Of a stretch of DNA of 64,000 bases, positions 13,400-25,119 are shown piece by piece. Source of the stretch: Lucinisca nassula (taxonomy: Eukaryota > Mollusca > Bivalvia > Lucinida > Lucinidae). The first letter of the stretch is position 1, and every line of letters begins with the position of its first letter. The notes beneath the pieces were generated by a model. The model worked only from the letters and a program-made list of their open reading frames with translations. It had not been told where the DNA came from and did no database searches. Where the stretch lies: contig OY757011.1 in assembly GCA_963580285.1 (NCBI GenBank), positions 166,809,406-166,873,405 of the forward strand. Reading direction: 5' to 3'. A program made the translations under genes and the position numbers.

Positions 13400-13700
13400 A
13401 CTCATATAGCTATTATTTTAAATATTTTTATAAAATATAAATATGTCCATGAAGAGCAACAGTACTATTTGTAATTAGAATGTTAGAAATATCTTCATTA
13501 CTATTTACATATAATATTTACAACATTGTGCTACTTTGGCCATTGTATTTAAAATAGTCTTTCTGTGCTAATTGGTTGCACATACACATGTCACTGATTT
13601 ACTATTTTATTATTTCTTATATATTGTGTATCCCTTGTATGCTTTGCAGTGTATGATACTACTGATATTGTTTTCAGTATTTCATTTATAAATAACAGAA
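13400..13700. repeat. AT-rich spacer within class A array, copy 2
   Basis: A diverged second copy of the 10,930-11,340 spacer. It shares CATATATTGTGTAT-like and CAGTATTTCAT landmarks in the same order. The GAAGAGCAACAGTAC segment at 13,450 is the reverse complement of the first spacer's start, which implies rearrangement. Confidence 0.65.
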
Positions 13701-15437
13701 ATATCAAGCTGACTAACACTGCTAATACCTTCATTCATACAGCTTTTACCATGACTACGATAGCCATCACAATGACTCATATAACTGTCATCATGATTCA
13801 TGCATCTCTAAGCGTGATTCCTACAGCTTTCACCATGATGAAAGCAGCTGTCACCATTGCATATACTTCTGTCTCCGTGTCTCTTACAGCCATAAGTATG
13901 TCTGATACAGCTGTATGCCAGACTCATATTGCTGTCATCAGGAATCATTGAGCTTTCACTTTGACACTTACAGCTGTCTCCAAGGCTCATGCAGCTATCA
14001 TAATGACCCAAACAGCTGTCACAATGACTCTCATACTGCTGTCATCATGACTGATACAGTTGTAACCATGGCTCATACAACTATCACCATGACTCCTACA
14101 ACTATCATCATGACTCGTTCAGCTGCCAGCATGACTGATAAAGTCGTCGTCACCCATACAGCTATCGCCGTGACGATGCTGACAACACTGTCCTAGTGCT
14201 GTAAGCATAACACATGGAGCTGTCATCATGGATCATACAGCTGTCTCTGTGGTTCTTACAACAATCACCATGACTCATACTGCTGTCGCTATTTCTACAG
14301 TAAAGTAATTATCATGCCCCATTCAGCTGTTACCATGACTAACACAATGTCTTGGATATCTTAATTTCACATAAAGCTGCCACCAATACTTATTCTGTTT
14401 TCAACAGTTATAGCTTCTATAGCCATCAGCATGGAATATGCAGCTATATCCATTGGTCATACATCACCTTAAAGGCTGTCACAATGACTCAAACAGCTTT
14501 CTTTACGATTTCTATAGCTCTTACAATCACTACTACAGGTGTCAGCATGAATCTTACAAAGGTAACCATGACACCTTGTCACCATGACTCATACAGTTAC
14601 CACCATGACTCGCATCCCATCCACTAAGACTTATATAGCTTTCATCGTATCTAATACAGCAATCACTATAACTAATATAGCTGTCACGACGACTCATAGC
14701 ATAACTCATACGGCAATCACGATAACTCGTACAGCTATCAACACGACACAAACAGCTATTACAATAACTCATAGAGCTATTTCCATGACTCGGATATCTC
14801 TCAGCACGACCTTTAAAGCTTTCACCAGGACACCTATAGCTACTACCTTTACTCATTCAGGTGTTACTTTGACTTTTTAGCTATCGCAAACACCTATACG
14901 GCTGTAACCATTACCAATACAGCTGTTAACATCACATATACAGCTGTCACCATGACTCACTAATCTATCATGATGACTACTGCTACGAGTGTCAGTATAA
15001 CTACTACAGCTATCAATATGACTAATGCATCTTTAAAAATGGCTCATACGATCGTCATCATGGCTTATATAGTTATCGCCAATGCTTACAGCTTCCACAG
15101 TGACTCTTACAACTGTCACCATAATTCATGCAGCTCTAAACGTGATCCCAACAGCTATCACCATGGCGAATGCAGCTGTCACCACAGCTCATATAGCTAT
15201 CTCAATGACTCATAGAGCCACCAGTCTGTGCTCATACAGCTTAAAGCATCGCTCATATTGCTGTCGGCAGGGTTCATACAGCAAACACTATGTCTAATAC
15301 AGCTGTATCAATGAACCAGATGACTACGCCTAAAGCTGTCTTCATGCCTCATACAGCTGTCAGGATGACTCGAACGGCTGTCACAGTCACTCATTCATTG
15401 ACCACCATGGCCCATAAAGCTATAATAATGACTAATA

Positions 15438-15747
15438 CAGCAAGCTCACGCCCATCGGGACTTTGAGAAATAAATCGGTATGCAAAGTGCTTCCACGCAG
15501 AGCTGAAACCGACCGCACGTGAGTACTGGTATGCAGCATAGGTCTAAGCCTGTTCAGGCAAAACGGTGCGAGTCGGACCGTCCATGCATATAAACATTTT
15601 GATTTCATAGGGCGACAGGGCTTGGGATTTCATTTCATCTCAATGTCGGGTAAAAGTCCCACAAAATTGAAAGCAACGTTTCGAAAATGACCTAAATAGT
15701 GTTGACAGGGACTTTAAACCTCTATTCAAACAAACAAACAAACAAAA
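15438..15747 (+). mobile_element. SINE-like element, family B (copy 1)
   Basis: A ~300-bp element with a 5' region CGCCCATCGGGACTTTGAG, a GAGTACTGGT segment, GATTTCATAGGGCGACAGGG, then AATGTCGGGTAAAAGTCCC, and a tail of CAAACAAACAAACAAA. Flanks GACTAATA (15430-15437) and GACTAATA (15748-15755) are a short target-site duplication. Other copies lie at 19,146, 20,951, 21,301 (minus), 33,044 and 36,905 (partial). No clear A/B boxes were recognised, so the RNA ancestry of the head is unknown. Confidence 0.8.
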
Positions 15748-17847
15748 GACTAATAGAGCTATCTCAATCACTCAAACAGCTATCACCATGAGGGTTGTAG
15801 CTATTACCATAACTCATACAGCAATTAAGATGACTCATACAGCTGTCACCAGGACTCACATAGCTATCACCACGACTTCTATAACTATCACCATGAATTA
15901 TACAGCTACCGCCATGATTCATACAGATATATTTATTCACATACAGCTGTCACCACGACACACAGCGCTTTCAATAGCCATATCTCCAAAACTGTCACAA
16001 AGAACCATGCAGCTGAAACCAATCGCTCATACAGCTGTCCATATCAACATGACTCACACAGCTTTCCTCACGACTCCTACAGCTGTCACCATGACTTCTT
16101 CAGATGTCATCATGTCTCATACAGCGGTCCCCATGACACATACAGCTGCCATCATGACGCATACAGCTGCTGGCACGACTTCTACACGAATCATACGGCG
16201 CCCAAAATGACTCGGATATCTTAATTTCATATACAGCTGCCATAAAGACTTATTCCTTTTCAACAGTTGTATCTCCTGTAGCTATAAATTATGCAGCTGT
16301 AACCATTGTTCATGTAGCTATCAACATCGCTTATAAGGCTGTCAACATGACTCACACGGCTTTCTTTATGACTTCTACAGCTGACACTATGACTACTTCA
16401 GTTGTCACCATGACTCTAACAATGGTACCCATGACACCTATAGCTGTCGCCATGACTCAAACAGCTGTCAACGTTGCTCGCATCCCTCTCACTAAGACTG
16501 ATATAGCTTTTATCGTGTCTAATTCAGCGATCACTATAACTTATACAGCTGACACGACGAGTCATATCATGACTAATACAGCCATCACGATGACTCATAC
16601 AGCTGTCAACACGCCACCACGACACATGCAGCTATTACCATAACTCATACAGCTTTTACCATGACTCCGATATCTATTAGCACGCCTTTTAAGCTTTCAC
16701 CAAGACACATACAGATATCGCAATTACACATTCAGATGTCACCTTGACTTGTATAGCTATTGTTATGACCCATTACCAATTCAGCTGTTAACATCACACA
16801 TACCATGACTCACAAATCTGTCATCATGGCAACTGCTGCTTTCAGTATGACTACTACAGCTGTCAATACATCTTCAAAATGGCTCATACGGCTGCCATCA
16901 TGGCTTTTACAGCTATCACATAACAACAGCTTTCATCGTGACACTTAGAACTGTTACTATAATTCATGCAGCTCTCATCTTGATCACTACAGCTGTCACC
17001 ATGATGAATACAGCTGCCATCTCAGTTCATGCAGCTATCTCCGTTACTCATACAGCCATCACTCCGTGCTCATACAGCTATGAGAATCGCTCATATTGCT
17101 TTCGTCAGGGGCCATAAAGCTTACACAGCTGTAACAATGAACCACATGACTATGCCTAAAGCTGTCTTCATGCCTCATACAGCTATCAGCATGAATCAAA
17201 CAGCTGTCGCAGTGACTCATTTAGTGACCACTATGACCAATATAGCTATCACTATGACTAATACAGCAAGCCCCGTAAACCTCTATTCAAATAAACAAAG
17301 GGAAGACAAATACAGCTATCACAATTACTCGTACATATATCACTTTGATTCTTGTAGCTATTTCCATAACGCATACAGCTATTAAGATGACTCATACAGC
17401 TTTCACCGTGACTCACACAGCTATCACCACGCCTTCTATCACTATCACCATGATTCATACAGCTACCAACATGACTCATACAGATATCTTAATTTCAAAC
17501 ACAGCTGTCACCAAGACCCATAACACTTTCATCAGCCATATTATCTAATGTACTGTCACTATGATTTGTGCAGCTGCAAACATTGTTCATACAGCTGTCC
17601 ATATCAACATGACTCACACAGCTGTCCTCACGACTCCTACAGCTGTCACCATAACTGCTTCAGATGCCATTATGTCTCCCACAGCGGTTGCCATGGCATA
17701 TACAGCTGTCATCATGACGCATACAGCTATCAACATGACTCGCATAAGTCTTCACAGTTGCTCACACAACTGTCAACATGACTAATACAGCTAGCCCCAT
17801 GACTTACAATGCTATCATCATGACTCATTGAGCTGTGACCACCATTA

Positions 17848-17911
17848 AAGCCTCCGCGGGTGTAGTGGTTAAACTACTCGTCTTTGAAACCATGTATCTT
17901 GGGGGTTCGAT
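17848..17911 (+). repeat. tRNA-like SINE head fragment
   Basis: GCCTCCGCGGGTGTAGTGGTTAAACTAC resembles a tRNA A-box region and GGGGGTTCGATTTGAG a B box. It is too degenerate for a functional tRNA and is probably the head of a degraded SINE next to the retrozyme-like block. Confidence 0.4.
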
Positions 17912-17924
17912 TTGAGCAGATAAT

Positions 17925-18345
17925 GTTATCGTAGTGCAGATTATATTTTCCTTTCCTTTATGCTATACGCCTTGCAAACTATATTGCTGTGTATGAAGAT
18001 ACTCAATAAAACCGAGTCTCCGATTTTCGTTCTTTATGTGTTCTTTGTTTCCAAAGGCAACCTTTACCTCACTGCAGCTGTTGTTAAGTGCCGTGTGGCG
18101 GCCGTAAAAGTCTCCCTGTAGTTCATCATAGGGCAGATTATATTTTCTTTTCCTCTGGGATCATTGAGCCTATTTTGTTTACTTTGAAAATCGAATATCG
18201 CTTAAGCCGGTGCTAGGCATATGCAGCCTTGCAAACTATATTGCTGTGTATGAAGAGCCTCAATAAAACCGAGTCTCCAATTTTCGTTCTTGTATGTGTT
18301 CTTTGTTTCCAAAGGCAACCGTTTAGCTTTTTATTCTCCAGACTT
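17925..18345 (+). mobile_element. Degenerate retrozyme-family repeat, tandem
   Basis: Two partial tandem units share TTGCAAACTATATTGCTGTG, CAATAAAACCGAGTCTCC and TTTCCAAAGGCAACC, with GTGTGGCGGCCGTAAAAG between them. The GTGTGGCGGCCGTAAA block is the hallmark of the family that carries hammerhead motifs elsewhere in the window. No intact hammerhead core is visible in this copy. Confidence 0.55.
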
Positions 18346-19145
18346 TTGGATAAGTCTTTAAACTGAGGTCCACTTTCTATATGATCTTAGTTGTTGGTGG
18401 GACGAAACATGCCCCAGCACGCATGCACGCACACACACAAACACGCACACAAAGCTGTCACCATGACTTACATGTATACTGCTTCCACCATGACGACTAC
18501 AGCCATCACTACGACTGATAAATGTACGTATCACTACCACAGGGACACATTCATTTATTACCATGGCTCTTATAGCTATTACTAGGACTTAAACAGCTTC
18601 CACCATGACTCCTAAAGCTATTACCATTACTCATACTGATATTACTGTGAATAATACAGCAATCACCACGACTCACACTGCTAGCGCATTGACGACTAAG
18701 TTATCACCATGATTCATACAGCTGCCACTATGATTCATACAACTGTCCCTATGACGTATAAAGCTGCCAGAAGACCAATACAGTTGTCACAATGACTCTT
18801 TCAGCTCCTGTCATAATTCAGAGGTTGGTGCTATTGTTATGACTATACTACTGCTGTCACCATGACTCCTTCATGGGCCAGTCTGGCTTATACCACCATG
18901 ACTCATACAGCTGTCCCTATGACGTATAAAGCTGCCACAAGACCTATACAGTTGTCACAATGACTCTTACAGCTGCTGTCATAATTCAGAGGTTGCTGCT
19001 ATCGCTATGACTACACTATAGCTGTCACCATGACTCCTTCATCGGCCACTCTGGCTCATATCACCATGACTCATACTGCTGTCCCTATGGCGTATAAAGC
19101 TGCCACAAGACCCATACAATTGTCACAATGACTCTTACAGCTGCT

Positions 19146-19445
19146 AAGCCCCGCCCATAGGGGCTTGAAGAAATATATGGGCTGCATGATGCTGCCACGC
19201 AGAGCTGAATCCGGCCCGCACACTAGTACTGGTAAACTGCTTAGAGGATCTAAGCCTGTCCAGGAACTGCGGTGCGAGGCGGACCGTCCATGCTAATAAA
19301 CCCTATTGGTTTAATTGGGCGACAGGGCTTGAGATGTCATTTCATCTCAATGTCGGGTAAAAGTCCCACAAAATTGGAAGCTACGTCTCCAAAATGACCT
19401 TTAGAGTGTTGACGGGGACGTTGAACCTCAAATCAAAGAAACAAA
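19146..19445 (+). mobile_element. SINE-like element, family B (copy 2)
   Basis: It starts AAGCCCCGCCCATAGGGGC and ends AAATCAAAGAAACAAA. A 12-bp target-site duplication, CTTACAGCTGCT, flanks it (19134-19145 and 19446-19457). This shows insertion into the class A minisatellite by target-primed reverse transcription. Confidence 0.88.
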
Positions 19446-19754
19446 CTTACAGCTGCTGTCATAATTCAGAGGTTGCTGCTATCGCTATGTCTACACTATA
19501 GTTGTCACCATGACTCCTTCATCGGCAACACTGGCTCATATCACCATGACACTTGCAGATGTCACTATGGTTCATAAAGCTATCATAGACTCATAGAGCT
19601 ATCATCATGTCGCCTTAAGCTGTCACCATGGCTAATAAACTATCATCCTGATTCACACACCTTTCATCATGACTCACACAGTTATAAGCATGGCTCATAT
19701 AGCTTTCACCATAGGTCATACAACTATCACTATGACTATCCCCAAGAATCACAT

Positions 19755-20105
19755 AGCCCAGATAATCCTGCACACTACGATTTTCTGTTCCATGTTGTAG
19801 TACTTGCTTCCAAAAGATTATCCCTTATATATGACATTTTAACTTCACCACACCTGGTGTTTAGAGAATGTGTGGCGGCTGTCAAAAGTCTCCCTGCCCT
19901 TCGGCATAGTTTGGGTTATATGTTCTAGTCCTTTTCGATCATTGATTCCACTGCTTAAATTTTAGAATATTTGAGGGTCACTGGCTAGGCCTAAATGCGG
20001 AAACTAGCTAGTCCGTCCCATAAAAACTTGTACACTACGGTTTTCGGTTCCGTATTGAGCCCTTGGTTGCTTTCAAAGGATTACCCATTATATAAAACAT
20101 CATAC
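19755..20105 (+). mobile_element. Degenerate retrozyme-family repeat
   Basis: Contains GTGTGGCGGCTGTCAAAAG, CTAGTCCTTTTCGATCATTG and GAGGGTCACTGGCTAGGCC then GGAAACTAGCTAGTC near 19,975-20,020. The position and flanking stems match the hammerhead found elsewhere, but the core reads CTGGCTA instead of CTGATGA, so this ribozyme is presumably dead. GCACACTACGATTTTC near 19,770 marks the site where the paralogue at 28.18 kb received a SINE. Confidence 0.65.
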
Positions 20106-20359
20106 AGTTATTAACCATGTATCAAATGGCTATCACCATGTCACCCGCAGCTGACTTCCTGACTCATACAGCTATCATCATGATTCATTTAGCTGTCATC
20201 ATGACTCATTCAGCTATCCCCAGAAATTATATTGCTATCACTGTTACGCCTGTATTACCTTGGCACATACAACTATCACCATGACTCATACAGCTGTCAC
20301 CATGACTAATACAGCTTCCACAAATACTCCTGCAGCTGTCAAGATTATTCATCAATGAT

Positions 20360-20940
20360 TCACATTCTGTCTCATGAATGAATCAGTGAAATTGTTCAAA
20401 CTTGGGACAATATATCATTGTGACCGACCTTAGATTTGATTAGTTTTTGATGACCTTGACCTTATTTCTAAGGCCAAATGTCCCGAAAACTGTCAATTTT
20501 GGCTTATCTGCACCGGTGTCTTGAATGAATAGCTGACATTTGGCCAGACTTTCTAGAACATTATTTGTACAACATGTCATTGTAACCTACCAAAGATTTG
20601 GTTTGCTTTTGGTGACCTTGACCTTTTTTTCAAGGTCACAGGCCCTCCAAAACTGTAATTTTTAGGTCAGAAATGGCTTACCAGCGCCCTTACACATGAG
20701 CGAATTGTGATATACTTTTATCTACTCTGTAAACAGTAGATATTTACCGTAAACTTCGCATAAATGTTACGCACCATGAGTGGGTCTACAGAAAATAGGA
20801 TTTTTTTTTGTAATTCTGGTTTACTTCCTTTCGGAGATATGGCCCTTTGAACATTGAAAATAGTCACCTTATTCATGTATCAATGTCAACTTTATTAAGG
20901 GAAAGACTAATGCACCTTCACTTTGAATTCATTTTGACAG
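20360..20940. repeat. Short dispersed repeat with ~180-bp units, plus unique sequence
   Basis: Two related units (about 20,380-20,530 and 20,560-20,690) share TTTGGTGACCTTGACCTTTTTT and AAAACTGTCAATTTTGGCTT type segments. The TGACCTTGACCT motif is common to the HINE-like cores. Nothing was recognised in 20,700-20,940. Confidence 0.5.
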
Positions 20941-20950
20941 TGTTTATGGC

Positions 20951-21221
20951 CGCCCATCGGGGCTTGAAGAAATAGATGGGCTGCATGATGCTTCCAGAGC
21001 TGAAATCGACCACACATGAGTACTTGTAAACCGCTTAGAGGATCTAAGCCTGCCCAGGCAAGGCGGGGCGAGTGGACCCATCCAAGGTTATAAACCCTAT
21101 GGGTTTCATTGAGAAGTCATTTCATTTCAGTTTTGGGCAAAAGTCCCACAGAATTGGAAGCAACTTCTCGAGAATGACCTATACAGTGTTGACGGGGATG
21201 TTAACCTCAGATCAAACACAA
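20951..21221 (+). mobile_element. SINE-like element, family B (copy 3)
   Basis: Begins CGCCCATCGGGGCTTGAAG and ends CTCAGATCAAACACA. It is flanked by AGTGTTTATGGC (20939-20950) and AGTGTTATGGC (21222-21232), a near-identical target-site duplication. Confidence 0.82.
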
Positions 21222-21300
21222 AGTGTTATGGCACTTGCTTGATGAAATTAGTGGCAAGGCATAATGCATTGCTTTTATTTTTCTAATGGCATACTGTACT

Positions 21301-21597
21301 TTTTTTTTATTTGAGGTTTATCATCCCCATCAACATTGTAAAGGTCATTGTTGGAGATGTTGCTTCTAGTTTTGTGGGACTTTTACCAGACATTGAGATG
21401 AAATGACATCTCAGGCCCTGCCATCAAATGAAACCAATATAGTTTATATGTATGACGGGCCCAACTCGCACCACTTTTTCCTGGTCAGGCTTAGAACCTC
21501 TAAGCAGTTTACCAGTACTCATGTGCGGTCTGTTTCAGCTCTGCGTGTAAGGATCATGAAGCCCAGTCTATTTCTTCAAGCCCCCATGTGTTGGGGC
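21301..21597 (-). mobile_element. SINE-like element, family B (copy 4)
   Basis: The reverse complement of the family. A T-run and TTTGAGGTTTATC mark the 3' tail, GGGACTTTTACCAGACATTG the central block, and TTTCTTCAAGCCCCCATG the 5' end. The 69-codon plus-strand ORF across it is a shadow. It lies 80 bp from copy 3 in opposite orientation. Confidence 0.8.
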
Positions 21598-21609
21598 CAG
21601 TATACATTT

Positions 21610-21990
21610 TGATTGTTTTACAGCATGCCTTTTTGATCTAATTTGTATAATTTCTACATTTAGGCATGATATAGTGAAGCTGGAGACTAAAGATCGCTGC
21701 CATGAGGAAGGTACAGTACAATATTTGAGAAACCAAAGGAATTTTGTAAGAACATTTTTTATACGAAATTAGGAAAGCTTTGAGTGAGTTGACTTATGAT
21801 TACAGTTTGCCAATTAGACGTGTGCCATTAATTGTTGTAGTCTCAAATATGTTATGCTATCCAATTGATAGGAGTTGTTTAGATGATTCCATTTAAATGC
21901 CAGTTAAAGTTAATGGGGCTTGACCAGAAAATATGCCAAAATAGGATTGGTTCAGCCGTTACATATTTTAGGTGAAGCTTTAGACCTATG
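21610..21990. other. Unique sequence, nothing recognised
   Basis: AT-rich, no ORF longer than 60 codons, no repeat match seen within the window. Confidence 0.4.
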
Positions 21991-21996
21991 CTATAA

Positions 21997-22070
21997 AATA
22001 AAAGTGAAGTCATTGATCTGGAATCGATACAATTACCTCACACCTCCCATCATTGACAAGAAAGTGATGT
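21997..22070 (-). mobile_element. Naiad-type PLE 3'-end fragment
   Basis: AAAAGTGAAGTCATTGATCTGGAATCGATACAATTA and the following bases match, in reverse complement, the last ~75 bp of the element at 62,790-62,860. The fragment is short and diverged. Confidence 0.6.
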
Positions 22071-22488
22071 TCCATGTACTTGTAATTACATGTTTATACT
22101 AAATCGTTAAATACAGGTATAAAATCAGACTAAAGATTTTTTGCTCACCAGAGCCGAAGGCTGTGGCAGATCTTATAGATAGGCAGTTGTCCGTCGTCTG
22201 CGTAGTATATCTGGCATCAACACTTACAGACAACATCACTTCTGAAGCCACTGGTCCGATTAAGATCAGATTGTATCTGTAGCATCCTTTGGTTGTAGGA
22301 TTTAAAGTTTATGTTTTTTTTTATGAAATAAGTGTGGTTGCTTTAGCAAATTTGAGTTTCCCTAGACTTCTGATGGGGAAAATTGAAAAATTGCATTAAC
22401 TGCCAAGCTTTTGCAGATATTTTGACAAAACTTATGTTCCTCGTGTAGTCTAGCATGTGCCAACTGATTTTTGGCATAATGCTCCTTT

Positions 22489-24092
22489 TTAGCTCGCCTG
22501 TACTAAGTACATGGAGAGCTATTGTTGTCACCTCGGTCATCTACGTGCGCGTTTGCATTTGTATTTGTGGGATCCTTCCCGCCACACTGCGTTAAAGTTA
22601 TTCAAATGCTTAAATCTCAACAGCCACTCATATTTGGAGCTTAAGTACCTTGGAGGGTCTTCTGATAATCAAAGAGAACAGATCGCTGGGTTTATGCCCC
22701 TGAGTGGGCCTAGGGGTCAAAATCTAGAACACCAATGTAATTCTATGTTTAAAGTTTTTGAAATGCTTATATCTCAACAGTCACTCATCACAAAACATTC
22801 ATACTTTCAACTTGGATACCTGGAAGTGTCTTCTGAGATTCGAAGACAACACACCCCTGTGTTCATGCCTGGAAATGGGGATGGGGTGGGGCTAGGGGCC
22901 AAAATCTAGGACACCTTTGTAATTTGTTGTATACGTTTCTATTATGCTAACAAGTTTTAGACACAATTGGTTATACATCAACCAATCAAGTGACATTGGT
23001 TCACGTGTAAAAGGGTGAGGGAGATGATGACCTACATTTCAGGGTCCAGTGATTTTGCCTTATACCTTGAATACTATTAGTAGGAGAAATGTCAAACCTG
23101 GGATATTAGTTCCATGTGACTCCATGATTGACCTCAAAATATATCTAGGCCACTGTGACCTATATATTTAATGGTTCAGCGATTTTGCCTATTATCTCGA
23201 ATACTATTTGATGTAAAAATGTCATACCTGGGTTATTAGTTCCAAGTGACCTGCTGATTGACCTCAAAATATATCTACATCAGGGTGACCTATATGTCAT
23301 GGTTCAGTGATTTTGCCTATTATCTTTAATACTATCTGATGGAGAAATGTCATACGTGGATTATTAGTTCCATGTGACCCGATAATTGACCGCAAAATAT
23401 ATCTAGGTCATGGTGACATACATTTCATGGTCTAGTGATTTTGCCTATTACTTTTAATATTATTTGATGGAGAAATGTCCAACCTGGGTTATTAGTTCCA
23501 TGTGACCCCATTATTGACCGCAAATATATCTAGGTCAGTGTGACCTATATTTCATGGTTCAGTGATTTTGCCTATTATCTTGAACACTTTTTGATGGAGA
23601 AATGTCATACCTGGATTATTATTTCCATGTGACCCGATAATTGACCGCAAAATATATCCAGGTCAGTGTGAACTATAGTTCATGGTTCAGTGATTTTGTC
23701 TATTATCTTCCATGTGACCCCATAATTGAGCTTGAATTATATCTAGGTAAGTGTGACCTGTGTTTCATGGTTCAGTGATTTTGCCTATTATCTTGAATAC
23801 GATTTGATCGAGAAATGTCTCACTTGGATTATTGGTTCCATGTGACCAGATGATTGACTTAGAAATATATGTAGGTCATTGTGAGCTATTTTCATGGTTC
23901 AATGATTTTGCCTTATAATCAGACACAATTTAATTCGAAATGTAATATCTGGAATTATGCCCATGCTCCCAGTTATTGATCTCAGAATATATCTAGGTGA
24001 GTGTGACCTATATTTCATGGTTCAGCAATTTTACCTTATATCTTGAAGGCGCGAAACAGGCGAGCTATGCTGTCATGTGACAGCTCTTGTTA
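22489..24092 (+). mobile_element. Nested HINE-like element with ~110-bp tandem core
   Basis: Starts after a T-run with AGCTCGCCTGTACTAAGTAC and a short inverted repeat to GGAGAGCT. Ends AGGCGAGCTATGCTGTC with the hairpin GCTGTCATGTGACAGC followed by TCTTG. The core at about 23,030-24,040 contains roughly nine units with CATGGTTCAGTGATTTTGCC and TTATTAGTTCCATGTGACC. The complete 5' header and 3' hairpin make this a well-delimited copy. It encodes nothing. Confidence 0.6.
23030..24040. repeat. ~110-bp tandem array in nested element
   Basis: Landmark TTCAGTGATTTTGCCTATTA recurs about every 105-120 bp, starting near 23,045, and units are roughly 80-90% alike by eye. Confidence 0.8.
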
Positions 24093-24651
24093 TTTTTTGC
24101 CAAACCAAAATGCCCAAAAGAACAACTAAAAAAATCATCTCCCCAGAAACTATATGCTCTATGAGGCTGATGCTCAATGGACATATTCACCATATTTTCC
24201 CTTACAGGTTTAGTGTTTTTCTTTTGTTTTTATTTTTCATGAAATTCTGCTCATTATTTTGGTTGCTATGGCATCTTAGAGGTTACATAGCCTTATAATG
24301 GTGAAAATAGAAGAATGGTATTTACTGCCGAGTCTTGCAGATATTTTGACAAAACTTTCATATTAATATCCTTTATGCTGTCATCTATCTGATTTTAGGC
24401 CTAATGATCACTTTTATTTGTTGCTTGGCTGCCATGGAAACCGAAATGCCAGAAAAAAATACTTAAAAAAAACAACAAAACAACATCTTCTCAGAAACCA
24501 TATGGGACTGAGACTTTATGGAAATATTTACAGAATTTGCCATATCATGTTGATATATTTTATGAAATTCGGCTCTTTAGTTTGGTTGTTATATCAACTT
24601 AGAAGTTCAATAGACTTGTAATGTGGAAAATTGAAAACTGGTACTGACTGC

Positions 24652-25065
24652 CAAAATATAAATGAAGGCAATGATCAGGAATAGATGCAATCAACCCACA
24701 GCTCCCATCAGAGACACCAAAGGGAAAGAAACACAAACATGAAACAACAGATCCTAATGGAAACATCAACTGCGGAAAGCCAAAACGGACAGTTACTTTC
24801 TCACAAAAGTGCCAACTGGCTACCCAAAACAAAATAATATACGCGACACAAACACTTGAGACAAACCATAACAAAAATAAACTGCGACAGAAGAACCACC
24901 TTGGAACGGTCAGTAAAATGAACTCCGCTCCGCTGGGGGAGTGGGGGGGGGCTTAAATCAACTTTTCACGGCCACATTCCTCGCGATTACTTCCGTCGCG
25001 ATTTAGACAAATAATTTGTTCATTCCGCATGAAGGCTTTCTAACTCATCAGTGCAACATCTCATA
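24652..25065 (-). mobile_element. Naiad-type PLE 3'-end copy, 5'-truncated
   Basis: The reverse complement of 62,480-62,860. GAAGGCAATGATCAGGAAT marks the 3' terminus, AGAGACACCAAAGGGAAAG the mid UTR, and CCTTGGAACGGTCAG and GTCGCGATTTAGACAAATAA the upstream UTR. It contains no coding sequence. A G-run at 24,938-24,952 corresponds to the variable poly-C of the UTR. Confidence 0.85.
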
Positions 25066-25119
25066 CCTATATTGGTATTATGTGAAAGTACATCAAGTAC
25101 ATGCTTTTGATGAAAAGTC

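Larger units (their letters stand above)
18510..20105. repeat. Segmental duplicate of 27,548-28,785
   Basis: Ordered similarity extends well beyond the 21-bp unit: GTACGTATCACT, GGGACACATTCATTTATTACC, AACAGCTTCCACCATGACT, then CATAATTCAGAGGTTGCTGC and the retrozyme-like block. This copy has a local triplication around GTCATAATTCAGAGGTTG (about 18,810, 18,980 and 19,460) and a family B SINE at 19,146. Confidence 0.7.
10455..20360. repeat. Class A minisatellite, 21-bp unit
   Basis: The consensus unit is CATACAGCTGTCACCATGACT. It is highly diverged but kept at 21 bp over about 10 kb, with interruptions by AT-rich spacers (about 10,930-11,340 and 13,400-13,690), SINEs and retrozyme-like repeats. 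Because 21 is a multiple of three and most frames of the unit lack stops, it yields spurious ORFs of up to 207 codons (HTAVTMT, SHGDSCM or YSCHHDS repeats, on both strands). I do not call these genes. A longer-range periodicity of about 1.9-2.4 kb is visible. Confidence 0.9.

Noticed and set aside
12851..13474. Secreted or structural repeat protein encoded by the 21-bp minisatellite
   Set aside because: Comparable open frames exist on both strands and in other frames, because the 21-bp unit lacks stops in most frames. No start context, splice sites or conserved ends.
19975..20020. Active hammerhead in the class A retrozyme relics (also 28,715)
   Set aside because: Catalytic box reads CTGGCTA, so the core is destroyed although stem III and GTC are kept.
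10455..20360. CRISPR-like array
   Set aside because: Units are contiguous 21-bp repeats with no unique spacers, and the window is eukaryotic.
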